Source: VGSG01 sp040756375
GTDB lineage: Bacteria > Desulfobacterota > Desulfomonilia > Desulfomonilales > Desulfomonilaceae
DNA: 64,000 nucleotides
Assembly: GCA_040756375.1 (NCBI GenBank)
Contig: JBFLZC010000003.1
Coordinates: 186,001-250,000 of the forward strand
Direction of reading: 5' to 3'
Position numbers and translations under genes: made by a program
The notes under the pieces: generated by a model
The model's database searches: none
Told to the model about the DNA's origin: nothing
What the model saw: the letters and a program-made list of their open reading frames with translations, nothing else
Shown: in pieces, positions 24,729 through 33,180 of the stretch
Position numbering within the stretch: the stretch's first letter is position 1
Layout: each line of letters opens with the position of its first letter

Positions 24729-25619
24729 TCATAGAGAAATGGAAAAAAAATCGCGCGCGTTTTGGTTCAGAATAAGAGCCAGACGGTCTTCCGTCAAGCC
24801 AAGGCGGCCAATTTTTTTGAGTTCCCGATCCCACGCGTACGGGATTTGAGGAAAGTCCGTCCCGTACATTACGCGCTCGGGCCGGAATTCGACGAGCCGC
24901 GGCGAATCTTCCACCGGCAGATACTCAGCAAGCATCATGGCCGTATCAAGCCACAGATTGTCGTATTTTTCCAAGAGCCCACGATACGTAGCGAATTCGT
25001 CCGCGCCCAGATGCGGTACGCACACTTTCAGCTTGGGATAACTTCGAAGGATTTCTTCCAAATGGTCTGAGCGACAGATCAGGTAAGGATCCACTGGGTA
25101 GGCAAAATGCGGATTCTTAGGTTCCCGGCCCACGTGCATGACTAGAGGCTGTTGGCGTGCGTCGCAGACCTCGCATATTTCGAAAATGGCCTCGCTGTCC
25201 ATGCGGAAGCCTTGAACATGCGCATGGAGCTTCACTCCCTTGAGCCCGAGGGAGAATGCATCTTCAAGGATAGCCCGAGCATCGGGTTCTCCGGGAAAGA
25301 CTGTCGCGGTACCGGTGAGCTTGGGGAAGCTCCGCACAAGCCCTGCCATGTACTCGTTCAGGTTCCTGGCAATGCCGGGCTTGTGCGCGTAATGAAGGCC
25401 CACGACATGATCGACCCCGCGGCTGAGTAAGAACCGAACCAGTTCCTCCGAGCTCATCCTATACCTGACAGGCCAACCATACTGATCGAACCATTGCCGG
25501 ATCGCCGTGAAGATCCCGTCGGGAAAGAGGTGTACGTGAGCATCCACGACAGAGGGAAGCGAATCCGGTATGGCGTCGCCTTCCGAGTCGTTGAGTGCAG
25601 GGAGAGACATGTCAACCAT
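24729..25619 (-). CDS. Amidohydrolase-2 family protein (COG2159)
   Basis: A 296-residue TIM-barrel hydrolase or decarboxylase of the amidohydrolase-2 group. Metal-site motifs are VVDAHVHLF, LKGVKLHAH, LVMHVGR, PHLGADEF and MYGTDFP, in the expected order. Family members include aminocarboxymuconate and other decarboxylases and lactone or ring-opening hydrolases; the substrate here is unknown. It is divergent from the thiolase operon, and the 200-base gap contains a promoter and palindrome that might control both directions. No signal peptide is seen. Confidence 0.82.
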   Translation of the reverse strand: MVDMSLPALNDSEGDAIPDSLPSVVDAHVHLFPDGIFTAIRQWFDQYGWPVRYRMSSEELVRFLLSRGVDHVVGLHYAHKPGIARNLNEYMAGLVRSFPKLTGTATVFPGEPDARAILEDAFSLGLKGVKLHAHVQGFRMDSEAIFEICEVCDARQQPLVMHVGREPKNPHFAYPVDPYLICRSDHLEEILRSYPKLKVCVPHLGADEFATYRGLLEKYDNLWLDTAMMLAEYLPVEDSPRLVEFRPERVMYGTDFPQIPYAWDRELKKIGRLGLTEDRLALILNQNARDFFSISL

Positions 25620-25657
25620 AAGGGTCTTGTTTCCTTGCAGGCTCTTCAGGAAAGAAC

Positions 25658-25686
25658 TTGACAGCCGCGGACGGGTGAGTAATGAT
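25658..25686 (+). promoter_or_regulatory. Promoter of the thiolase beta-oxidation operon
   Basis: A perfect -35 box TTGACA (25658-25663) and AATGAT (25681-25686) are spaced by 17 bases and face the thiolase gene at 25821. The -10 box is inside the 25674-25694 palindrome. Confidence 0.55.
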
Positions 25687-25694
25687 CACTCACC
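25674..25694. promoter_or_regulatory. TetR/FadR-type operator palindrome over the -10 box
   Basis: Perfect 7-bp arms GGTGAGT and ACTCACC are separated by 7 bases that themselves include part of TGATCA. Size and position fit a TetR-family operator. The likely ligand is the TetR protein encoded inside this operon (29149-29811). Known TetR-type fatty-acid regulators use similar TGA-rich palindromes. Confidence 0.6.
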
Positions 25695-25820
25695 ACTCGC
25701 GGCACTAAAATTTTATCTCATTCCATTGTGCTTTCACAAGGCATTCATCAACGAACCGGGAGGTAAGCGGGCTTTCCTTACCGTCCCCTCGCCCCATCCG
25801 ATACCAGGAGGGAAGACCAG

Positions 25821-27014
25821 ATGCCCGAGCAATGCGTCATCGTAAGCGCGAAACGAACGCCGTTCGGCCGATATCTCGGATCATTGTCGGAAATGGAGCC
25901 TCTGGACGTCGCGGCGCACGCGGGTCGAGCGGCTCTGACCGCACCGGGAAAAGATCTGTCAGCCGAAATCGACCAGATCTTCGTCGGTAATTGTATTCCG
26001 TCATGCTTTGAGACCGGCTCCGTCACAGGCCGCCAGATCGGCCTGAAGCTCGGGGTGGATCGCTTCACCATCACTGTGGACACCGCGTGCTGCTCGCCGC
26101 TGACTGCGTTGCGTATGGCTCTTTGGGGCTTGCGGCTCGGCGAGCTCTCTTCCGCACTCGTGATAGGTGTTGAGGCCATGAGCCGCGTTCCGCACATTTC
26201 CCGACAGCTCAGAAACGGTGTGCGCATCGGGGAAGTCAAGCTGACAGACCAGATTTATCCCATCGGCTATCCCGGATACAATCCGGTGTCTGTGGACGCG
26301 TCCGACGGTGCGGAAAAATACGCGATTCCCAAAAGGATGCTTGACGCATGGGCTATGGGTTCGCACCGGAAATGGGCGCAAGCCCAAGCACAGGGCAAGT
26401 TTTCCGACGAGCTTGCGCCCATCATGGCCGTGAAAAAAGGAAACTCGTTCCTGTTTGCCGGTGACGAATCCCCTCGGCCGGACAGCACCTTGGCGGCCAT
26501 TGAGCAGCTCCCAGTGGTGTTCGGCGCAAAGACCACGACTGCGGGAAATGCTCCCGGGCTCAACGATGGCGCGTCTGCGGTTGTGATTATGACCGAGTCC
26601 CGTGCCAGGTCACTGGGTTTGGAACCGCTCGGAACCCTTGTGGAAATGGCAGGCGAGACCGACATGCCCTTCGGCATCTCGTGGATCCCCGCACTCACTA
26701 TCCGCAAGGTCCTCTCTAAAGCCTCGCTGCAACTTGATCAGCTCGATCTCATTGAAATCAACGAGGCCTTTGCGGCCATGCCCCTGGTGAGCACCAAAAT
26801 CTTGGCTGATGGCAATACGGAAATCTGGCACGGTCTCCTGCAAAAGACCAATGTGAATGGAGGCGCGATAGCCATTGGACATCCCGTGGGCGCGTCCGGG
26901 TTGCGTATCCTGATGACCATGATGTATGAGCTCCGCCGCCGTGGAGGAGGCCTTGGGGTGGCCGCGATATGCGGCGGCCTGACTCAGGGAGAAGCAGCGA
27001 TCGTTCGGGCCTGA
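25821..27014 (+). CDS. Acetyl-CoA acyltransferase (thiolase)
   Basis: A 397-residue thiolase, expected to cleave 3-ketoacyl-CoA with CoA as the last beta-oxidation step. The nucleophile region reads VDTACCSPLTAL where most thiolases have an Asn-x-x-Cys-Ala/Gly-Ser-Gly pattern; the active Cys is in place, but the following residues are Cys-Ser-Pro. The other motifs are NEAFA, GGAIAIGHPVGASG with the active His, and CGGLTQGEA with the second active Cys. It leads an operon with a FadB-type fusion 17 bases downstream. Confidence 0.9.
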   Translation: MPEQCVIVSAKRTPFGRYLGSLSEMEPLDVAAHAGRAALTAPGKDLSAEIDQIFVGNCIPSCFETGSVTGRQIGLKLGVDRFTITVDTACCSPLTALRMALWGLRLGELSSALVIGVEAMSRVPHISRQLRNGVRIGEVKLTDQIYPIGYPGYNPVSVDASDGAEKYAIPKRMLDAWAMGSHRKWAQAQAQGKFSDELAPIMAVKKGNSFLFAGDESPRPDSTLAAIEQLPVVFGAKTTTAGNAPGLNDGASAVVIMTESRARSLGLEPLGTLVEMAGETDMPFGISWIPALTIRKVLSKASLQLDQLDLIEINEAFAAMPLVSTKILADGNTEIWHGLLQKTNVNGGAIAIGHPVGASGLRILMTMMYELRRRGGGLGVAAICGGLTQGEAAIVRA

Positions 27015-27031
27015 CAAAGGGAGGAACTGCA

Positions 27032-29131
27032 ATGCCGGAAGTCAAATACCATCTTGATACGGAAAGTAGAGTGGCCAGGTTCGTGATCGATACGGCCGGG
27101 CCGGTGAACAGCATCGGCCAGCAATTCATGACCGACCTGGAAAAGGCCACGCTTCAAGCCAATAAAGATAATGTCCGAGGCGTTATTATCGTCTCGGGCA
27201 AGAAGAAGAGCTTCCTGGACGGTGCGAACCTCCGAGAAATCATGACCGACGCGACGCCGCAACTAATCAGGATCACTCTTCGGCGCTTTCATGATTGCCT
27301 GGCAACCCTTGCCAAGAGCCCGTTCCCGGTGGTGGCCCTACTCGATGGGCAGACAGCGCTGGGTGGAGGCTTTGAGCTTCTCCTGTGGGGCTGCGATCAG
27401 GTCTTTACAACAGCCGATTCTCGCTTTGGCCTCCCGGAAGTGAGTGTGGGACTCTTCCCTGCCGGTGGAGGAACTCAAGTGCTCCGCCGAGTGGTAGGTT
27501 TCAAGACCGCGGTGGATATGATAACCAGCGCACGCGTCAGCCCTGCAGAAACCTTTGCCCAGACCGGGCTCGTGACCATATGTCCTTCTGCCGAGCTGGA
27601 ATCCCGCGCGAGAGAGTGGATCGAATCCCATCAGGGCATCGTGAACCACATTTACGATCCGGCACACGTTGAGCCGGACCAGCGATCCGACGAAGAAAAC
27701 CAAAAGATCGTCAATCAGGCGTTGTTTAGGGCATCGATTTGTCCGCATCGGCCGTATTTGCGCGCCGCGGTGCAATCGATGGAGGCCGGCCTCAAGCTTC
27801 CTCTCGAGGATGCTCTGCGCAACGATCTTGAGCTATTCGTGTCCCTGTTTGAATCCCCGAATACTAAGAACAAGATCGACTTCTTTTTCCTTACAACCAG
27901 CCTGGGGCCTCGGCTCGTCAAAGCAGACCCGCGCAAAGCGGTCAAGGTGGATTCGCTCGCGGTGATCGGCGCAGGACTGATGGGGAGAGGCATCGCACAG
28001 GTAGCGGCGGAGAGAGGTATAAAAGCGCTGCTCATCGACATGGATGAAGCCGCCACCCAGGCCGCGGTGCAAGAGATCGACAAGACTCTGGAAGGCCTTG
28101 TTTCCAAAGGAAGGTGGCCGAGGAGCCGCAAGGACAAGGTCATGGCCAACCTGGAAGGGAGCACGGATTACGGTCGGCTCCGGGATGTGCCTCTGGTCAT
28201 AGAGTGCGTATTCGAGGATCTCCCCTTGAAGCAGAAGATCCTGGCACGCGTTCAGGAGGTAAACCCTGAAGTGATCTTTGCGTCCAATACCTCCACCCTT
28301 CCCATGGCAGAGATTTCCGCGAATTCAACGCGGCCGGAACAGGTGGTGGGTATGCACTTCTTTTCGCCTGTGCCTTTGATGCCGCTCCTGGAAGTCATCC
28401 GAGGCCCCCGCAGCAGTCCGGCAGCAGTCGCGACCGCAGTTACCGTGGGCAGGGCGATCGGCAAGACCGTGATTGGCGTCAATGACGGGCCTGGTTTTTA
28501 CACCAGTCGAACCTTCGCCACATTCGTAAACAACGGTTTCTGGTTGGCTGAACGGGGTGTTTTGCCTTGGGATGTGGATCTCATGGCGCTTCAGGCGGGC
28601 TTCCCTCAAGGCCCTCTTAACGTATACGGCACTACGGGCGGAAATGTGATCTTCCATGCCGGCTCGTTCATGGCCAGCCGTTTCCCCGAACGCATGGAGC
28701 TGCCCACAAGCCTGAAGAAGCTTCACGAAGCCGGATATGTGGGCCTGGGAAAACCAGCCTTTTACCTTGACCATCGGAACATGATTCGGGACGAATCCGT
28801 CATGGAGCACATAGTTCGGACCGAAGGCGTTCCCATACCGAATCAGGATGAGGTCCAGGATATCCTGCTGTTGGGCATGTGCAATGAGGCTTTCTGGTGC
28901 ATGAGCGACGGTGTGCTCCCCGACTACTACAGCATGGACCTGGGAGCGATCTTGGGCATCGGCTTTCCTGATTGCTGGCATGGGCCCGCTCGCTACGTGA
29001 GCCTCCGGGGAGTGAAAGCGGTGAGGGCGCGCCTCCAGGAGCTTTCCGACCGTTTCCAAATGCCCGGCCTGACCCCGGCACCTGAATTCGATCAGCTTGT
29101 AGCCTGCGGTCTTGACCGCTCCCTCATTTGA
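27032..29131 (+). CDS. fadJ: Enoyl-CoA hydratase / 3-hydroxyacyl-CoA dehydrogenase fusion (FadB/FadJ type)
   Basis: A 699-residue bifunctional beta-oxidation enzyme. The N-terminal crotonase domain has GGGFELLLWG (about 110) and FGLPEVSVGLFPAGGGTQ (about 133), giving the two catalytic glutamates. The NAD-dependent dehydrogenase domain begins at VIGAGLMGRGIAQ (about 311) and has ASNTSTLP and the catalytic His in GMHFFSPVP (about 440). Start ATG 27032 follows GGGAGGAA. It lies between the thiolase and TetR genes. FadB and FadJ cannot be told apart here, so the symbol is approximate. Confidence 0.9.
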   Translation: MPEVKYHLDTESRVARFVIDTAGPVNSIGQQFMTDLEKATLQANKDNVRGVIIVSGKKKSFLDGANLREIMTDATPQLIRITLRRFHDCLATLAKSPFPVVALLDGQTALGGGFELLLWGCDQVFTTADSRFGLPEVSVGLFPAGGGTQVLRRVVGFKTAVDMITSARVSPAETFAQTGLVTICPSAELESRAREWIESHQGIVNHIYDPAHVEPDQRSDEENQKIVNQALFRASICPHRPYLRAAVQSMEAGLKLPLEDALRNDLELFVSLFESPNTKNKIDFFFLTTSLGPRLVKADPRKAVKVDSLAVIGAGLMGRGIAQVAAERGIKALLIDMDEAATQAAVQEIDKTLEGLVSKGRWPRSRKDKVMANLEGSTDYGRLRDVPLVIECVFEDLPLKQKILARVQEVNPEVIFASNTSTLPMAEISANSTRPEQVVGMHFFSPVPLMPLLEVIRGPRSSPAAVATAVTVGRAIGKTVIGVNDGPGFYTSRTFATFVNNGFWLAERGVLPWDVDLMALQAGFPQGPLNVYGTTGGNVIFHAGSFMASRFPERMELPTSLKKLHEAGYVGLGKPAFYLDHRNMIRDESVMEHIVRTEGVPIPNQDEVQDILLLGMCNEAFWCMSDGVLPDYYSMDLGAILGIGFPDCWHGPARYVSLRGVKAVRARLQELSDRFQMPGLTPAPEFDQLVACGLDRSLI

Positions 29132-29148
29132 GCCAACGGCGGAAGAGA

Positions 29149-29811
29149 ATGAAAGCTGATTCACTCAAACAGTCTGCGAACATGGCAGACGTGGGGTACC
29201 ACATCCAACCACAAGTGCGGAAAAGGCGCTTCCCTCCCGGGCGAATCAAGATTGTGGAAGCGCTCAAGAGTTTATTGGCCGAGAAAGAATTCGGCGCCGT
29301 CACCACCGCGGAGATCGCCCGTACCGCTGGCGTAACCGAAGCCCTGATCTACAAGTACTTTGATGATAAGCGAGACTTGCTTCATCAGGTCCTGGCCGAA
29401 TACATGGAATTCTATGTCTCGCGTGCGGAACCCGTGCTCAAGGGAATCAAGGGCCCTCTGAATAAGCTGCGGAAGGTGATTTGGTTACATATCAATATGT
29501 ATTCAAGGGACCGCGTCTTCGCGAAAATCCTCCTGCTTGAGGTAAGGAGCTTCCCCGATTATTTTCGGAGCGACGCGTACCAGATTATGAAAAGGTACAG
29601 GAAGATCATACTGGAGATCATCAAGGCTGGGGTAAGATCGGGAGAGATACGACGGGAAGTGCCGCCTTCCGTGATTCGTGATCTGGTCCTGGGTGCCATT
29701 GAGCAGGTTTGCCTGCCTGGGGTGATTTTCAATCAAGAGATCTCAACAGACTCGCTGAGTGATAATCTCTGCGAGTTGATCTTCAAAGGCATCGCGACGG
29801 ATCGGACGTGA
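29149..29811 (+). CDS. TetR/AcrR-family transcriptional regulator
   Basis: A 220-residue TetR-type regulator with helix-turn-helix TTAEIARTAGVTEALIYKYF (about residues 48-67) preceded by a basic arm. It is inside the beta-oxidation operon, 17 bases after the fadJ-like gene, and ATG 29149 has GGAAGAGA just upstream. A TetR-type palindrome sits over the operon promoter at 25674-25694, so an autoregulating, acyl-CoA-responsive repressor is the natural reading. That is inference from position. Confidence 0.88.
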   Translation: MKADSLKQSANMADVGYHIQPQVRKRRFPPGRIKIVEALKSLLAEKEFGAVTTAEIARTAGVTEALIYKYFDDKRDLLHQVLAEYMEFYVSRAEPVLKGIKGPLNKLRKVIWLHINMYSRDRVFAKILLLEVRSFPDYFRSDAYQIMKRYRKIILEIIKAGVRSGEIRREVPPSVIRDLVLGAIEQVCLPGVIFNQEISTDSLSDNLCELIFKGIATDRT

Positions 29812-29866
29812 GGTGGTCCTTCTGAAATCGCCTCACCCTTTCCCATGAGTCCAGGGAGAAGAGCGG

Positions 29867-31009
29867 ATGGAGATCTTGCCATACACTGAGGAACATCGAA
29901 TCTTCAGACAAGCAGTCCGCAAGTTCTGCGAAAGAGAAGTCGTGCCTCACGTTGACGAATGGGAAGAAGCGGGCATTGTGCCGAGAAGCGTTTGGAAACA
30001 GATGGGCGACCAAGGCTTCCTGTGCATGCAGGTTCCTGAAGAATACGGCGGCATGGGTGCGGATTTTCTCTATTCGGTGATCCTCCTGGAAGAGCTCTTG
30101 AAAACCAACCAGTTTGGGCTGGCTGCGAACCTTCACAGCGATGTCGTGGTTCCGTACATCACGGCTTATGCCTCCGAAGAACTCAAACACAAATACCTCC
30201 CAGGTTGCGTCTCCGGCGACATTATCACCGCTATCGCGATGACCGAGCCCAATGCAGGGAGTGACCTCGCGGGCATGAGAACCACCGCGGTGCAGGACGG
30301 GGACTGGATTGTCATCAACGGACAAAAGACCTTTATCAGCAATGGCATTAATTGCGATCTGCTCGTGCTGGCCGCGAAAGACCCGTCCATGAAGGATCCT
30401 CATCGAGCAGTCAGTTTATATCTTGTAGAAGCCGGCACCCCGGGATTTGAGAAAGGGAAGAAAATCAAAAAGATCGGCTGGCACAGCCAGGACACGGCCG
30501 AACTTTTCTTCAACGATTGCCGTATCTCCGCCTCCAATCGCCTGGGAGAACCTGGGTCCGGGTTTGTGCAATTGATGGAAAAGCTCCAGCAAGAGCGCCT
30601 CGTCTGTGCCATAATGGCGGTCGCATTCGTTGAACACATTCTGGAGATGACTATCCGGTACTGCAAGGAGCGGACAGCTTTCGGCAGGCCCATATCCCAG
30701 TTCCAGCACATCCAGTTCAGGCTGGTGGAGATGTCCACCGAAGTGAAGCTCGGCCGAACCTTCGTGGATAAGCTTACTGTCGACCACATGGAGGGCCGAA
30801 ACATCATTGTCGAAGTCTCAATGGCCAAGTACTGGACTACCGAAATGGCCAAACGGGTGATCGACAGCTGCCTCCAACTCCACGGCGGTTATGGTTACTG
30901 CGAGGAATACCCTGTGGCCCGTGCCTGGCGAGATGTGCGAGTCATGTCGATCTTTGCAGGCACCAACGAGATCATGAAAGGGATCGCAGCCAAATTCATG
31001 GGGCTTTAA
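29867..31009 (+). CDS. Acyl-CoA dehydrogenase (LCAD-like)
   Basis: A 380-residue acyl-CoA dehydrogenase with MTEPNAGSD, RTAFGRPISQFQ, LHGGYGYCEEYP and the C-terminal IFAGTNEIMKG. As in LCAD, the C-terminal base is absent and QQERL offers a glutamate (about Glu243). It is similar to the enzyme at 982-2124, with the same length and a WEEA block at about 32, but distinct from that at 3623. The ATG at 29867 follows AGAAGAG. It supplies the first oxidation step of the operon started by the thiolase gene. Confidence 0.9.
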   Translation: MEILPYTEEHRIFRQAVRKFCEREVVPHVDEWEEAGIVPRSVWKQMGDQGFLCMQVPEEYGGMGADFLYSVILLEELLKTNQFGLAANLHSDVVVPYITAYASEELKHKYLPGCVSGDIITAIAMTEPNAGSDLAGMRTTAVQDGDWIVINGQKTFISNGINCDLLVLAAKDPSMKDPHRAVSLYLVEAGTPGFEKGKKIKKIGWHSQDTAELFFNDCRISASNRLGEPGSGFVQLMEKLQQERLVCAIMAVAFVEHILEMTIRYCKERTAFGRPISQFQHIQFRLVEMSTEVKLGRTFVDKLTVDHMEGRNIIVEVSMAKYWTTEMAKRVIDSCLQLHGGYGYCEEYPVARAWRDVRVMSIFAGTNEIMKGIAAKFMGL

Positions 31010-31046
31010 GCGGAGCGCGAAAACCCGGAAGTGTTTGAAGAAGAGG

Positions 31047-31104
31047 GCGGGGAAGGCCCTTTTTGTAAAAAGGGCCCTCCCCGCACCCCTCCCCCAAAAA
31101 CTTC
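31047..31104. repeat. GGGGAGGCC...CCCCAAAAACTTC repeat (copy 1)
   Basis: Hairpin arms GGGGAAGGCCC and GGGCCCTCCCC surround a T/A-rich loop, followed by CCCCTCCCCCAAAAACTTC. Similar elements occur at 36771-36820 and, inverted, at 44991-45040. This copy lies between the acyl-CoA dehydrogenase and CoA transferase genes. The rest of 31010-31283 holds no recognised feature. Confidence 0.6.
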
Positions 31105-31283
31105 CACCTATTCTATGCGCTGCCGTCCCGCGTATGAGGGCCTGTGCCACGGATGTGCCCAAGGTTCATCCGTGCTTAGGCGAGTCCCACAGGACTCAGG
31201 TGACCCGCGTATCACCAGACCTTCACAAAGTGATTCTTACATCTCATTATGGCACCGAACAACTCCGAGACAGGTGACGCATC

Positions 31284-32441
31284 ATGTCTGAGGCATTGAA
31301 AGGACTCAAAGTTCTGGACCTGAGCATGAATCTTCCCGGGCCGTACATGACGTGGCTTCTTGCCACTCTGGGTGCGGAAGTGGTCAAGGTCGAGAATCCG
31401 GTCGGCGGAGACTACGCCCGTTTCCTGGGCCCTGGAAGCGATGAAACCAATCCTTTCTTCGAAGCGGTCAATCGCAACAAGAAGAGCCTTGCGCTCAACC
31501 TGAAGCATCCGGAAGGTCTCCGCATCTTCTTGGACCTGCTCCGGACATACGACGTTATCGTGGAAGGATTCAGGCCTGGAACTATGGAGCGGCTCGGACT
31601 CGGGTACGAAACCACCAGCAAGATACAGCCGCGGCTCATTCATGTATCCATATCAGGGTACGGCCAGAGCGGACCGTATCGACTGAGAGCGGGCCACGAT
31701 CTCAATTACCTTTCCCTTGCCGGCGTCATTCACATGACCGGGACTCAGCAAGGCCAACCATGCATTCCCGGCATCCAGATAGCGGATCTTGCGGGCGGCA
31801 GCCTGATGGCCCTATCAGGACTGCTGGCCGCGGTGGTTCAGCGCGAGCATACCGGCAAGGGCCAATACGTGGATGTGTCGATGTTTCACGGATCGTTGTC
31901 CCTCGCTACCATGATATTTGGGGGCGTTGAGGCGGGCATGGAACAGCCGGGTCCCGGCAGTATGTTCCTCACTGGGCGGTTTCCGTGCTACGGGTTATAC
32001 CTGACCAAGGACGGCCGGTATATGTCCTTGGGCGCATTGGAATTCAAATTCTGGGATAATTTCTGCAAGGGGCTCAATCGCCCGGATCTGGTCGCAGACC
32101 AGTTTGGCGGCCCTGAGATCATCGAGGAAATCCGCCGAATCTTTGCCGAACGCACGCAGCAAGATTGGGTCACGTTCATGAAGGACCACGATTGCTGCTG
32201 CGAGCCTGTTGTTGCCCTGACCGATGCTGTGGAATCGGAGATCGTGCTCGCCCGAGACATGATCACCAAGGGGGCAGGTGCGAGGCGCTATCTGGCAACG
32301 CCTTTTAGGCTATCGGAATCCCCTCCGCCGCGGGAGGAGGCTCCAGCCCCGCGCCTTGGAGAGCACACCAACGAAGTGCTGTCAGCCATAGGCGTATCCG
32401 AGACGCAAAGGGAGTCGCTTGCTCGTCAAGGTGTCATATAA
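31284..32441 (+). CDS. Class III CoA transferase (CaiB/BaiF family)
   Basis: A 385-residue family III CoA transferase, moving CoA between a CoA ester and a free acid. N-terminal VLDLSMNLPGPYMTWLLATL and GAEVVKVENPVGGDYAR are typical; the catalytic aspartate lies in IQIADLAGG and the C-terminal domain has YMSLGALEFKFW. Preceded by an acyl-CoA dehydrogenase gene with a 274-base spacer containing a repeat, so it may or may not share the operon. It offers an ATP-free way to activate the acid oxidised by this cluster. Confidence 0.9.
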   Translation: MSEALKGLKVLDLSMNLPGPYMTWLLATLGAEVVKVENPVGGDYARFLGPGSDETNPFFEAVNRNKKSLALNLKHPEGLRIFLDLLRTYDVIVEGFRPGTMERLGLGYETTSKIQPRLIHVSISGYGQSGPYRLRAGHDLNYLSLAGVIHMTGTQQGQPCIPGIQIADLAGGSLMALSGLLAAVVQREHTGKGQYVDVSMFHGSLSLATMIFGGVEAGMEQPGPGSMFLTGRFPCYGLYLTKDGRYMSLGALEFKFWDNFCKGLNRPDLVADQFGGPEIIEEIRRIFAERTQQDWVTFMKDHDCCCEPVVALTDAVESEIVLARDMITKGAGARRYLATPFRLSESPPPREEAPAPRLGEHTNEVLSAIGVSETQRESLARQGVI

Positions 32442-32490
32442 ACAGGTGACAAGGTAGAACCCTAGGCGGGCGTATTGAATATGGCCCGCG

Positions 32491-32545
32491 GTAGGGGCGT
32501 GATTCATCACGCCTTCTTTGCGGGCGCAATGAATTGCGCCCCTAC
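32491..32545. repeat. GTAGGGGCG-type palindromic repeat (copy 2)
   Basis: A 55-bp element with two small hairpins, TGATTCATCA and CAATGAATTG cores, between GTAGGGGCG and CGCCCCTAC ends. It is the inverted, 52/55-identical partner of 42203-42257. It lies just after the CoA transferase stop. Confidence 0.8.
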
Positions 32546-32663
32546 GTGTTATGGTCGATAGGGTGCCAGCGAGACTGTCGAGAAGACCTTTCTTAGTGCG
32601 CAAATCTAGAATATACGCCACTGTTCGGATTCTCCCCCATGTAGGTGGTGTCCCAAGTCCGGT

Positions 32664-32861
32664 TCAAGAACACGGAACGTCGCGGCACTCGTACCCGCCG
32701 AACAGCTCCTGCTGAAAAGCGCGTTCCTTGCACTCGATTTCTTCATCAGTCATTTCAGTCAACAGGCCCGGATAGTAGTCCACGATCGTCTCATCCGGAC
32801 TTGTCGTATGTCCGACCCGGACAGTGTCAGGGCCGTATTCATCAGGCGCCTGAGGGTTCAT
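32664..32861 (-). CDS. Small acidic hypothetical protein
   Basis: A 65-residue protein starting at ATG 32861 behind a perfect AGGAGG at 6 bases. It is rich in Asp and Glu, with the middle DETIVDYYPGLLTEMTDEEI and two cysteines at the C-terminus (ECRDVPC). No family is recognised and no signal peptide or membrane segment is seen. The strong ribosome-binding site is the main reason for calling it. Confidence 0.5.
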   Translation of the reverse strand: MNPQAPDEYGPDTVRVGHTTSPDETIVDYYPGLLTEMTDEEIECKERAFQQELFGGYECRDVPCS

Positions 32862-32907
32862 TGCGAGCCTCCTGAAATCGCCGTTGTCTCTTCGTCCTCC
32901 ATTTCAT

Positions 32908-32936
32908 CTTGATGCACGAAAGCCTTTTGCGATTCA
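32908..32936. repeat. Direct repeat flanking a palindromic element (left copy)
   Basis: A 29-base sequence starting CTTGATGCACGAAAGC recurs at 33054-33082 with 26/29 identity. The two copies flank the repeat at 32967-33051. Confidence 0.6.
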
Positions 32937-32966
32937 TACCACTGCGCTATCAAACGGTGAATCAAG

Positions 32967-33051
32967 GTAGGTCGGGTTGAGCCCGGCGAAACCCGACAAG
33001 ACATGATGTCGGATTTCGTCCCGCCCAGAAAGCGGACTCAATCCGACCTAC
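32967..33051. repeat. GTAGGTCGG-type palindromic repeat (copy 1)
   Basis: An 85-bp element running from GTAGGTCGGGTTGAGCCC to ACTCAATCCGACCTAC with inner CGAAACCCGAC and GTCGGATTTCGTC segments. An inverted, longer copy is at 48239-48333. It fills most of the spacer 32862-33180. Confidence 0.75.
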
Positions 33052-33053
33052 GG

Positions 33054-33082
33054 CTTGATGCACGAAAGCTTCTTGGGATTCA
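33054..33082. repeat. Direct repeat flanking a palindromic element (right copy)
   Basis: Right partner of 32908-32936, 146 bases downstream, starting CTTGATGCACGAAAGC and ending GATTCA. Confidence 0.6.
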
Positions 33083-33180
33083 GCCGGGAAGGCTCTCTTT
33101 AATGAAAAGGCGTCTCCGCGTAGTCTTTTTCCACGTGCTGTGGTATAGTTCAGAGCCGGGAAGAATGGGGATTTTTGGTC

